A stretch of 6,423 bases of DNA, taken from Lachnospiraceae bacterium UBA7012 (lineage in GTDB: Bacteria > Bacillota > Clostridia > Lachnospirales > Lachnospiraceae). The stretch lies in contig DJXE01000012.1 of assembly GCA_002449595.1 (NCBI GenBank), positions 1 to 6,423 on the forward strand, read 5' to 3'. Position 1 is the stretch's first letter. Each line of letters opens with the position of its first letter. The notes beneath the pieces were generated by a model, which saw nothing but the letters and a program-made list of their open reading frames with translations, had not been told where the DNA came from and searched no databases. Position numbers and translations under genes: made by a program. Shown here piece by piece: positions 1 through 5,181 of the stretch.

Positions 1-350
1 CGGTGGATCTCGTCGACGAAGACGATCGTCCGCATGCCCATCAGTCGGTTGTCCTCCGCCTGCTGCATCACGGTGCGGATCTCCTTGATGCCGCTTGTGA
101 CGGCGGAAAAGTTGACGAATTCCGAGCGCGTCCGGTGCGCGATGATCTGCGCGAGCGTGGTCTTGCCGACGCCGGGCGGGCCCCAGAAGATCATCGAGGA
201 GATCTGGTCGCTCTCGATCAGGCGGCGGAGTACTTTGCCCGGGCCGATGAGGTGCGTCTGGCCGGCGAACTCTTCGAGCGTGCGAGGGCGGAGCCGCGAC
301 GCGAGCGGCTGGGAGACTTCCGTATCAAACAAGGACATTTGTTCCATCAT
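1..350 (-). CDS. rarA: RarA (MgsA) replication-associated recombination AAA+ ATPase, N-terminal part, cut by the window edge
   Basis: Cytoplasmic AAA+ ATPase related to clamp-loader subunits and eukaryotic WRNIP1/Mgs1, acting at stalled replication forks. 116 full codons plus 2 nt are visible; the family is normally about 420-450 aa, so roughly the first quarter is present. Seen directly: the family N-terminal signature SRLRPRTLEEFAGQ (residues 18-31), Walker A GPPGVGKT (57-64) and Walker B IVFVDEIH (109-116). Residues 4-8 read QMSLF, which fits the beta-sliding-clamp binding consensus (QL[S/D]LF); clamp binding is inferred. The start is the first of two adjacent ATG codons (350 or 347). A purine box AAGGA lies about 12 nt upstream, rather far, so the exact start is uncertain. 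The gene is divergent from queT across a 203-nt gap. No convincing sigma-A promoter for it could be fixed there. Confidence 0.93.
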   Translation of the reverse strand, partial: MMEQMSLFDTEVSQPLASRLRPRTLEEFAGQTHLIGPGKVLRRLIESDQISSMIFWGPPGVGKTTLAQIIAHRTRSEFVNFSAVTSGIKEIRTVMQQAEDNRLMGMRTIVFVDEIH

Positions 351-384
351 TATTTTTTATTATCCTTATATTTTGACATCAAAT

Positions 385-414
385 TTGACAAACCTGTTCC
401 GACAGTGCTATTTT
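385..414 (+). promoter_or_regulatory. Putative sigma-A promoter of queT-MFS transcript
   Basis: A perfect -35 box TTGACA lies at 385-390. After an 18-nt spacer comes TATTTT (409-414), preceded by TG at 406-407, which makes an extended -10. Initiation is expected near 421, giving a leader of about 130 nt before queT. A second TTGACA sits at 373-378, 12 bp upstream, but has no -10 at proper spacing. The promoter is read from sequence only. Confidence 0.6.
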
Positions 415-441
415 ACAACACGTGCCGTTTTTGCGACAGCG

Positions 442-486
442 GACGACCGGCGTGCGGCGCAGACGCCCGAAACAGCCGGTACCGTC
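442..486 (+). other. GC-rich stem in queT leader, function unknown
   Basis: ACCGGC (446-451) pairs with GCCGGT (475-480). GAC (442-444) can pair with GTC (484-486) at the base, and an inner GGCG/CGCC stem (456-459 with 464-467) closes a 4-nt loop. The element lies between the putative promoter and the preQ1-like aptamer. It has no U-tract, so it is not a terminator. It may be a second regulatory or stabilising structure. Its conservation cannot be judged from one sequence. Confidence 0.35.
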
Positions 487-507
487 AAAGCCTACCCGCA
501 AGGCGGC

Positions 508-547
508 GAGTGTTAATTCCTTCCCACTCATCACAAAACTAAAGGAG
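508..547 (+). ncRNA. Candidate preQ1-I type riboswitch overlapping the queT Shine-Dalgarno
   Basis: A compact H-type pseudoknot can be drawn. P1 is GAGTG (508-512) with CACTC (525-529). P2 is TCCTT (518-522) in the loop with AAGGA (542-546) in the tail. The 12-nt hairpin loop has a C (524) directly 5' of the P1 3' strand, where preQ1-I aptamers place the cytidine that recognises the ligand. The tail contains ACAAAACTAAAGGAG, very like the A-rich tail with CUAA and GG of known preQ1-I aptamers. P2 would mask the ribosome binding site GGAG (544-547), 6 nt before the queT ATG, so ligand should shut off translation. The gene context (queT) is the strongest support. The loop deviates from the consensus I remember, so the subtype could be wrong. 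Confidence 0.62.
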
Positions 548-553
548 CGAAAG

Positions 554-1045
554 ATGAAGAAAAACCAGACACTATTCCTCACACAAGCGGCGATGATCGC
601 CACGATCTATGTCGTCCTCACGGGCATCGCGGCGGGCTTCGACCTCGCGAACGGCGCGATCCAGGTCCGCTTCTCGGAAGCGCTGACGGTTCTGCCGTTC
701 TTCACGCCGGCGGCCGTCCCCGGACTGACGATCGGATGCCTTCTCAGCAACATCCTGTTCAGCGGCAACATTTTTGACATCATTTTCGGCACGCTGGCGA
801 CGCTTCTCGGCGCGGTCGGCACGAGAATGCTTCGCAAAAGCCGCTGGCTCTGCAGCATTCCGCCGATCATCTCCAATGCGCTGATCATCCCTCCGGTCCT
901 GACGTTCGCCTACCACATCCCGGGCGGCATTCCGTTCCAGATGCTGACGGTCGGCGCCGGCGAAGTGATCTGCTGCCTGATCTTCGGCCAGATCCTGATC
1001 TCCGCACTCATGCCCGCGCGCACGAAGATCTTCGGAGAGGAATAA
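554..1045 (+). CDS. queT: QueT-family queuosine-precursor ECF transporter substrate-binding (S) component
   Basis: Integral membrane S component expected to capture preQ1 or another queuosine precursor for tRNA modification. It needs the shared EcfA/EcfA'/EcfT energising module, which is not in this window. The protein is 163 aa, normal for the family (about 160-170). Diagnostic QueT (DUF988/COG4708) motifs are GAIQVRFSEALTVLP (34-48) and AVPGLTIGCLLSN (54-66), followed by GNIFDIIFGTLATLLGA. About five to six hydrophobic segments span the length (roughly 10-30, 45-66, 72-92, 101-120, 133-155). The ATG at 554 is chosen because GGAG lies 6 nt upstream and the protein then begins MKKNQ; the in-frame extension upstream is untranslated leader. 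A preQ1-like aptamer overlapping the RBS supports both the start and the substrate. The MFS gene follows 44 nt downstream. Confidence 0.93.
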   Translation: MKKNQTLFLTQAAMIATIYVVLTGIAAGFDLANGAIQVRFSEALTVLPFFTPAAVPGLTIGCLLSNILFSGNIFDIIFGTLATLLGAVGTRMLRKSRWLCSIPPIISNALIIPPVLTFAYHIPGGIPFQMLTVGAGEVICCLIFGQILISALMPARTKIFGEE

Positions 1046-1058
1046 GGACCGCACTTTA

Positions 1059-1082
1059 GGCCGGAAGCAGCCCGGCCGGGAG
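1059..1082 (+). promoter_or_regulatory. Hairpin abutting the MFS-gene ribosome binding site
   Basis: GGCCGG (1059-1064) and CCGGCC (1072-1077) form a perfect 6-bp hairpin with a 7-nt loop. The Shine-Dalgarno GGGAG (1078-1082) follows directly, 7 nt before the ATG at 1090. There is no U-tract, so it is not a terminator. It may protect the mRNA or tune translation between queT and the MFS gene. Confidence 0.45.
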
Positions 1083-1089
1083 AATTCAC

Positions 1090-2421
1090 ATGTCCGATGA
1101 AAGAGCCCAGAAAAAGACTTTCCGCCCGTACATCCTGACGGTCGCATGCTGTGCGTGCATGGTCGTCGCGACGGTCGGCCTGACCAATGCCTACGGCGTG
1201 TTCCTCACGCCGGTCGCGGAGGCGCTCGGCACCGGGCGCGGCGCGATCTCCGTGCATTCCACGCTCTGCAATCTCTTCACGGGCCTCATGGCGCCGCTGA
1301 GCATCCGCCTGATGAAAAAGTTCGGTCTGCGCCCCATGGTTTTCGCGGGCATGGTGCTGTACAGCGCGTCTTCCTTCCTCATGGCGTTCGCGTCGTCCGT
1401 GTGGCAGCTCAACCTGCTCGGCGCGCTCAAGGGCGCCGGCTGCTCCATGTATTACTTCACCATCGTCACGATCATCATCGGCAACTGGTTTGAGGCGAGC
1501 CGCGGCGCGATCACCGGCATTATTTCAAGCTTTTCGGGCGTCGGGGGCGCGGTGTTTTCGCCCGTCCTTGCCGCCTGCATCAGCCGCTTCGGCTACAAGA
1601 CTTCCTACGTGATCCTCGCGGTGCTGACTGTGTTGTTCACGCTGCCAGCCCTTTTCTGCGTAAAGCTTGATCCCAGGGAAGTCGGCCTTCTCCCTTACGG
1701 CCACGCGCCGAACCTGTCGGACAAATGGGAAGAGCAGGACGACGCCGCGCGCTTCCCCGCATTCCGTCTCGCCTCCCTGCTCTTTGCGCTGTGCGCCGTC
1801 GCGACGTTTCTCCCGAACATGGTCTCCGGCATGAGCAACCACATCGTGGGTTACGCCGAGTCCATCGGGATGAGCAGCGCCTTCGGCGCCACGCTCCTGT
1901 CTGTCTCGATGGTCGCGAATATCCTTTTCAAATTCCTGATCGGCTTCCTGACGGACCGCGTCGGCTCGATCAAAGCCTCACAGATCATGATCGGCGTCAG
2001 CGTCGCCGCCTGCCTCGTTCTCTCGACGCTTCCGACTTCGCACGCCGTCCTTGTCGCCGCCGTCTTCCTGTTCGGCGCCCTCTACTCGTTCTGCGCCGTC
2101 GGCCTCTCGGTCGTCACGCGCAGCGTGTACGGCAACTCGCAGTACAGCTCCGCATTCTCGATCGTCTCGCTCCTTAGCACCGCCGGGAGCGGCATCGGCA
2201 TCTTCGCGATCGGCGCGGGCTTTGACCTGTTCGGCTCCTACCGGCCGCTGATGCTCATTTTTGTGGGCTTCGGGGTCCTGTCCATCTTCCTTCTGAGCGT
2301 CATCCATGGGATCACTTCCAGTCAAGGAAAAGCACTTACGCACGGCGCTCACAGCTTTCACCGGCATCATCGGTTTACGCACTTTGTGGGGAGCCGGAAG
2401 GGTGGATCAGAGGAAAAGTGA
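1090..2421 (+). CDS. Major facilitator superfamily permease, oxalate/formate-antiporter or monocarboxylate type
   Basis: Twelve-helix secondary transporter in the cytoplasmic membrane; small organic anions are likely substrates by family, but the substrate is not readable. 443 aa. The N-terminal segment NAYGVFLTPVAEALG (33-47) followed by GRGAIS (49-54) is typical of the OxlT/MCT branch of MFS. Hydrophobic helices fall at about 13-37, 52-73, 77-97, 101-125, 135-158, 163-187, then a central hydrophilic loop 190-222 (SDKWEEQDDA), then helices at about 223-245, 256-280, 288-308, 310-335, 347-370 and 378-402. The start is supported by GGGAG 7 nt upstream. The gene is probably co-transcribed with queT. 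Oddity: the last 35 or so residues form a His/Arg-rich tail (HGAHSFHRHHRFTHF) that resembles random coding and could come from an ancestral frameshift or run-on. The stop lies 3 nt from the stop of the convergent araC-type gene. Confidence 0.88.
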   Translation: MSDERAQKKTFRPYILTVACCACMVVATVGLTNAYGVFLTPVAEALGTGRGAISVHSTLCNLFTGLMAPLSIRLMKKFGLRPMVFAGMVLYSASSFLMAFASSVWQLNLLGALKGAGCSMYYFTIVTIIIGNWFEASRGAITGIISSFSGVGGAVFSPVLAACISRFGYKTSYVILAVLTVLFTLPALFCVKLDPREVGLLPYGHAPNLSDKWEEQDDAARFPAFRLASLLFALCAVATFLPNMVSGMSNHIVGYAESIGMSSAFGATLLSVSMVANILFKFLIGFLTDRVGSIKASQIMIGVSVAACLVLSTLPTSHAVLVAAVFLFGALYSFCAVGLSVVTRSVYGNSQYSSAFSIVSLLSTAGSGIGIFAIGAGFDLFGSYRPLMLIFVGFGVLSIFLLSVIHGITSSQGKALTHGAHSFHRHHRFTHFVGSRKGGSEEK

Positions 2422-2424
2422 GTT

Positions 2425-3378
2425 TTACGGGGTCTTCATCATGGCGAGGCCGCGGTATTCTTTCGGCGTGCAGCCGACTAATTCCCTGAACATTCTTGTG
2501 TAATAACTCGGATCAGAAAAGCCATTTCGCTCGCCGATCACAGCGATCGGATCCGTGGTCTGGATCAGCTCACGCGCGGAAATGCGGAGCCGGTAGCGGT
2601 TGAGATAGACGACCGGCGAGAGTCCGATGTTCCGCTGGAAGCAGCGGGAGCACTCGCGCATGCTCACGCCCGCCGAGTCCGCGATCTGCTGCACCGTGAT
2701 CTTCTCCCGGTAATTCGTGTGGACGAACTCAAGCATCAGCTTTATCCGCTCGATGTCCGGGAGATTTTTGTATCCTCTGGGGCTGCCGGGATTCTCCGCG
2801 AAATCGTCCGCATCCCGCAGCAGTCCGGAATCTTCGATATCCTTGTAGAAGTATGCCCAGAACCGGCTGAGGTACTCCCGGATGCCGAACTCAAAGCCAA
2901 ACGGCTCCATCTCCGCGAGCCCGATGCCGTGGCGCAGTGCGACGAGCATCTGGATGTGGCTGTCGCTGTCCGGCCGGATGCAGTGATACGTCAGGTCCCT
3001 GCGCCGGATGATGGGCATCATGTATTTCTGCTCAAAGATGCTGCCGTACTGGCCGGATAAAAGCTGCATGTCGAAGAGCTGCAGGTAGAACGTGCACTCC
3101 TCGGCCATGTCCGGCAGGCGCAAAAGGTAGAGCATGTTCGGGCTGATGTAAACGGCCTCTCCCTCGTTCAGTTCCACGAAATTCTGCGTCGTGCGCAGCA
3201 GCAGATGTCCTTTTTCGACCAGAATGACGCAAAGGCACACGTGCCAGTTCCAGGGAATGGCGGTCACCCGGCCGCGCCGGAGCATGGTCACACTGCACTG
3301 GTATGGAAACCCGTCGTCCGGGAGCCGCGTACCGTTCTGTCCCGCGGCAGGTTGTATCATCGGGGATTGGATGATCAT
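2425..3378 (-). CDS. AraC/XylS-family transcriptional regulator
   Basis: DNA-binding regulator of 317 aa with the usual two-part layout. The N-terminal cupin-like sensory half (about 25-125: CSVTMLRRGRV, HVCLCVILVEKGHLLL, LNEGEAVYISPNMLYLL) belongs to the class that normally binds a small effector such as a sugar. The C-terminal double helix-turn-helix covers about 225-309, with ITVQQIADSAGVSMRECSR as the first HTH, and the family end signature GFSDPSYYTRMFRELVG.TPKEYR. No phosphoacceptor domain is present. The ATG at 3378 has a GA-rich AGAAGAG directly upstream, but its spacing is tight; M7 is a weaker alternative. The upstream region is full of repeats that could be its own operators. By position it could control itself, the small RNA, and the sugar-kinase/isomerase/MoaF genes. 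The target set is inference. Confidence 0.92.
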   Translation of the reverse strand: MIIQSPMIQPAAGQNGTRLPDDGFPYQCSVTMLRRGRVTAIPWNWHVCLCVILVEKGHLLLRTTQNFVELNEGEAVYISPNMLYLLRLPDMAEECTFYLQLFDMQLLSGQYGSIFEQKYMMPIIRRRDLTYHCIRPDSDSHIQMLVALRHGIGLAEMEPFGFEFGIREYLSRFWAYFYKDIEDSGLLRDADDFAENPGSPRGYKNLPDIERIKLMLEFVHTNYREKITVQQIADSAGVSMRECSRCFQRNIGLSPVVYLNRYRLRISARELIQTTDPIAVIGERNGFSDPSYYTRMFRELVGCTPKEYRGLAMMKTP

Positions 3379-3386
3379 CTCTTCTA

Positions 3387-3509
3387 GTCCGAATCGTTCA
3401 ATCCGGGCGCAGTAAGGCTTTCGCTGGTTATTTCAGCATAACGATGGTATTCATTCGAAATTTCGATTGCCTGCTGTTTTCCAGCGAAATTTTCTGTCCG
3501 AATCGTTAT
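3387..3509. repeat. Direct and inverted repeats upstream of araC-type gene, candidate regulator sites
   Basis: GTCCGAATCGTT occurs exactly twice on the + strand, at 3387-3398 and 3496-3507, 109 bp apart. A third partial copy is inverted: ATAACGAT (3438-3445) is the reverse complement of ATCGTTAT (3502-3509). The proximal copy lies 9 bp from the start codon and the distal copy overlaps the putative -10 of the araC-type gene. AraC-family proteins commonly bind distant direct repeats and loop DNA, so autoregulation is plausible but not shown. Confidence 0.5.
3419..3489. repeat. Nested inverted repeat around a 12-bp palindrome in the araC-type upstream region
   Basis: TTTCGCTGG (3419-3427) and CCAGCGAAA (3481-3489) are perfect 9-bp inverted arms. 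Inside them CAGC (3434-3437) and GCTG (3473-3476) also pair, and near the middle lies the perfect palindrome TCGAAATTTCGA (3455-3466). In RNA from the - strand this would be a long 5' UTR stem. In DNA it could be an operator. No known family was recognised. Confidence 0.4.
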
Positions 3510-3510
3510 A
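3505..3510 (-). promoter_or_regulatory. Putative -10 box for the araC-type gene
   Basis: Reading leftward, TATAAC (3510 to 3505) is the best -10 in the gap. At 17-nt spacing upstream only a poor -35 (TGTAAA, inside the palindrome) is available, which would suit an activated or weak promoter. The implied 5' UTR is about 120 nt. Confidence 0.3.
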
Positions 3511-3518
3511 TTTTTTGT

Positions 3519-3539
3519 CTCATATGTTTTACATATGAG
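3519..3539. promoter_or_regulatory. Perfect 9-3-9 palindrome, candidate operator between divergent promoters
   Basis: CTCATATGT (3519-3527) and ACATATGAG (3531-3539) are exact inverted arms around TTT. The centre at 3529 overlaps the TTTACA -35 of the rightward promoter and lies about 20 bp upstream of the leftward TATAAC. This position suits a repressor that blocks both. The symmetry suggests a dimeric HTH regulator, not an AraC-type monomer pair. The binding protein is not recognisable from the sequence. Confidence 0.55.
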
Positions 3540-3558
3540 TGAACAAACTGGTTATAAT
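3528..3558 (+). promoter_or_regulatory. Putative promoter of the orphan small RNA
   Basis: A perfect -10 TATAAT (3553-3558) is preceded after 19 nt by TTTACA (3528-3533), a 5-of-6 match to the -35 consensus. The spacer is 2 nt longer than ideal. Expected initiation is near 3565, exactly where the first stem of the downstream structured RNA begins. No annotated + strand gene follows. Confidence 0.55.
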
Positions 3559-3564
3559 CAAACC

Positions 3565-3684
3565 GTGATATGGAAGTGGAGGCACCTTAGTTGAGACATC
3601 CATACTACTTCCCGAATATCATATTGCATCTCTCTCGAGAAGGACTCGGTAACCTGCCCGGAAACCGGGTTCTTCTATTTTATT
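3565..3684 (+). ncRNA. Candidate small RNA of about 115-120 nt, three stem-loops, class not recognised
   Basis: From the putative start near 3565 the RNA folds into a long 5' stem: GGAAGTGG (3572-3579) pairs with CTACTTCC (3605-3612), including one G-U. GATAT (3567-3571) pairs with ATATC (3616-3620) across a 3-nt bulge (3613-3615), and T3566/A3621 extends it. A second hairpin, CGAG (3636-3639) with CTCG (3645-3648), displays AAGGA in its loop. The third hairpin is the terminator. A pyrimidine-rich linker, CATCTCTCTC (3628-3637), lies between stems 1 and 2. Seven nt of it (CAUCUCU) are complementary to the araC-type start region (AGAGAUG), a match that may be chance. It does not match 5S, SRP, tmRNA, RNase P, 6S or T-box features that I know. 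It faces the 3' end of the moaF-like gene. An alternative is a decaying leader of a lost gene. Confidence 0.5.
3656..3684 (+). terminator. Intrinsic terminator of the small RNA
   Basis: CCCGG (3657-3661) and CCGGG (3665-3669) form a 5-bp GC stem with AAA loop, extended by a G-U pair. A U-rich stretch TTCTTCTATTTTATT (3670-3684) follows. It works for rightward transcription; leftward, the hairpin is followed by CAGGTTACC, so it is not a good terminator for the moaF-like gene. Confidence 0.6.
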
Positions 3685-4588
3685 CCATCCAGTCGTAAGC
3701 GAATGGTTCGCTCCACTCGCCCTTCGCGCCGAAGGTGTAGCACTCGAGGCCGTGCGGCTGCAGGCCGAAGAAAGAGCCCACGTCGTGCAGTTCTTTCGTA
3801 TTGATCACGAAGAAGCCCTGCGTTCCCCCTTGCCGCTCCTCCACGAAGGAGAAGATGAAGACGTCGTCCGTGATCTTGACGTAGTCGGCGGGGTTCGACG
3901 CCATCCAGCAGTTCCCGGTCGCCGGGTCCAGCATCGTGTACGAGTAGTACAGCGGCGCGGAGTAGATGTGTTTGACACGGACCTGCTCTTTCTCATAATA
4001 GGTCCAGAAGACCGCCTTGCCGACTAGCTCCGTCGTGTGTGCTTGGCGGTACCCCGGATCTGCATAGCCTTCGATCAGGCCGAAATGCCAGGTGCGCGAC
4101 ACTTCGCGCGCGGCTGCCGGAACGCCAATCGTCGCGCGGCACAGCGTCACAAGGCCCGTCTCCGTGTCGATCACGAGGGAGTGCGCCGTCGGCGGCACAG
4201 AGTCCTGCACGTACTGCTGCACGAAAACGATGTGCGGCGCGCCCGGGACGAGGAGTGCCTCGTAATACGCTTCGCTCGGCGCGGCGCTTGCAGTCGGGCC
4301 GTTCGATGCGGCGCTTGCTGTCGCTTCGCTGCCCTCGTTCTGATTCGCCGCCGCATCGCAGCTCCAGAACAGCAGATGGGCATCCTTGAAATCGAACGTG
4401 TAATGAAGGCCATCGGCGAAAGCGATTTCCAGCTTCTTGCCAGCTAAAACATCCGTATAATCCGGCTTGAAGTCCGCCTTCGCGAAGCCGCCGGACGTGT
4501 ACTGCTCCACGGTCGTCCGATCCGCGATGAGCTGCACGTCCGCCGCCGTGAAATTGCTCCATCTGCGCTGCATTCTCTGCAGTTTCAT
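3680..4588 (-). CDS. MoaF-like two-domain protein (MoaF N- and C-terminal domains)
   Basis: Probably a soluble cytoplasmic protein of 302 aa of the MoaF family (lipocalin-like beta-barrel folds; biochemical role not established, despite the molybdenum-cofactor name). The N-domain shows LAGKKLEIAFADGLHYTFDF (48-67) and DAHLLFW (69-75), then YYEALLVPGAPHIVFVQQY (108-126) and a strand pair SLVIDTETGLVTLCRATIG. The C-domain (185-297) shows TTELVGKAVFW, VKHIYSAP, PADYVKITDDVFIFSFVEE, GGTQGFFVINTKELHDVGSFFG and a conserved-looking FGAKGEW. No signal peptide or membrane segment is seen. Residues 79-107 are an Ala/Ser/Glu-rich insert built partly from a duplicated 27-bp unit. The start is supported by AGAGGA 7 nt upstream. 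It lies 12 nt after the SIS gene, so the two are very likely one transcript. The family call rests on remembered patterns. Confidence 0.75.
   Translation of the reverse strand: MKLQRMQRRWSNFTAADVQLIADRTTVEQYTSGGFAKADFKPDYTDVLAGKKLEIAFADGLHYTFDFKDAHLLFWSCDAAANQNEGSEATASAASNGPTASAAPSEAYYEALLVPGAPHIVFVQQYVQDSVPPTAHSLVIDTETGLVTLCRATIGVPAAAREVSRTWHFGLIEGYADPGYRQAHTTELVGKAVFWTYYEKEQVRVKHIYSAPLYYSYTMLDPATGNCWMASNPADYVKITDDVFIFSFVEERQGGTQGFFVINTKELHDVGSFFGLQPHGLECYTFGAKGEWSEPFAYDWME
4268..4321 (-). repeat. Imperfect 2 x 27-bp tandem repeat within the moaF-like gene
   Basis: Read on the coding strand, units 4321-4295 and 4294-4268 encode TASAASNGP and TASAAPSEA. The first 15 bases of each differ at 2 positions. 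The preceding SEA codons reappear at the end of unit 2. The repeat enlarges a low-complexity linker between strands of the N-terminal domain and keeps the frame. Confidence 0.6.
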
Positions 4589-4600
4589 GTCGTTGTCCTC

Positions 4601-5167
4601 TTAATCCTCGTGATAAAGAATCGACATCATCAGATGATCAAAGACCATGTGAAGGTCCTCGACGACCTGCATGTCGTCGATCGGCACGTGAAGGCTGATG
4701 TCGGAGAGCGGGCGCAGCTTGCCGCCGCTGTAGCCGGTCAGGCCGATCACGGTGTTGCCATGCTCTTTCGCGTAGCGTGCCGCGCGGACGACGTTCTCGG
4801 AGTTGCCGCTGCCGGAGATCGCGACGACGACGTCGCCCGGGCGCAGGAAGTTTTTCAACTGCTCTTCAAAGATTGCCGCGTATTCCACGTCATTCGCGAG
4901 CGCGAGCACGCTGGCTGCATTGTCATTCAGGCAGACAAAGCGGAATCTTTTCTCCCTGCCGAGGCTGAGGCCCTTGTTGAAGTCGCCCGTGTAGTGGGAC
5001 GCGGTCGAACCGCTGCCGCCGTTGCCCATGATGTAGACGAAGTTGCCCTCATCTCTCGTGCGCTTCAGCTCATTCATCGCGCGGCTGATCTCGCCGCGGT
5101 CGATCTGTGCGATCGTGTCAATTTCTCTCTGAAAATACTCGTTGATCTTCGCTGTGTAATCTGTCAT
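4601..5167 (-). CDS. GmhA-like SIS-domain phosphosugar isomerase (phosphoheptose isomerase family)
   Basis: Cytoplasmic sugar-phosphate isomerase; GmhA proper converts sedoheptulose 7-phosphate to D-glycero-D-manno-heptose 7-phosphate. 188 aa, close to the family length of about 190. A helical N-terminal arm (1-40) precedes the SIS fold: phosphate loop YIMGNGGSGSTASH (45-58), second phosphate loop ISGSGNSENVVRAA (117-130), then VIGLTGYSGGKL (140-151), and C-terminal helix VVEDLHMVFDHLMM (168-181), whose His173 matches the catalytic His of GmhA. Where E. coli GmhA has its catalytic Glu in HFAEELTG, this protein has HYTGDFNKG, with Asp62. Such HxxxDFNKG variants exist among SIS proteins, so the substrate may differ from sedoheptulose 7-phosphate. 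The ATG at 5167 has only a weak GTGAGA upstream. It lies 138 nt after the kinase gene and 12 nt before the moaF-like gene. Confidence 0.88.
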   Translation of the reverse strand: MTDYTAKINEYFQREIDTIAQIDRGEISRAMNELKRTRDEGNFVYIMGNGGSGSTASHYTGDFNKGLSLGREKRFRFVCLNDNAASVLALANDVEYAAIFEEQLKNFLRPGDVVVAISGSGNSENVVRAARYAKEHGNTVIGLTGYSGGKLRPLSDISLHVPIDDMQVVEDLHMVFDHLMMSILYHED

Positions 5168-5181
5168 GTTCTCACATTATC

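Noticed and set aside
359..391. Minus-strand promoter for rarA (TTGTCA with TATAAG or GATAAT)
   Set aside because: The spacers are 15 and about 21 nt, outside the usual range, so no promoter could be assigned with confidence.
572..1147. 191-codon - strand open frame opposite queT
   Set aside because: Arg/Asp/Glu-rich antisense shadow; the + strand has the QueT motifs, promoter and RBS.
2380..2425. CACTTT/AAAGTG inverted repeat near the end of the MFS gene as a terminator
   Set aside because: The stem is 6 AT-rich pairs with a 29-nt loop and no proper U-tract on either strand.
3576..3663. Minus-strand short ORF beginning at an ATG near 3631 (MQYDIREVV...)
   Set aside because: Only about 23 codons, with no properly spaced RBS; it lies in the structured-RNA region and resembles nothing known.
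3565..3670. Loose resemblance of the small RNA to 5S rRNA (CACC, CCCGAA, CGAGA.GGAC segments)
   Set aside because: The length is too short, there is no closing helix I, and the long GGAAGTGG/CTACTTCC stem is incompatible with the 5S fold.
3591..3698. Short + strand ORF of 35 codons from TTG with GGAGG 8 nt upstream
   Set aside because: The intrinsic terminator at 3656-3684 lies inside the reading frame before its stop, and the RBS is buried in the first stem of the predicted RNA. It shows no recognisable protein features.
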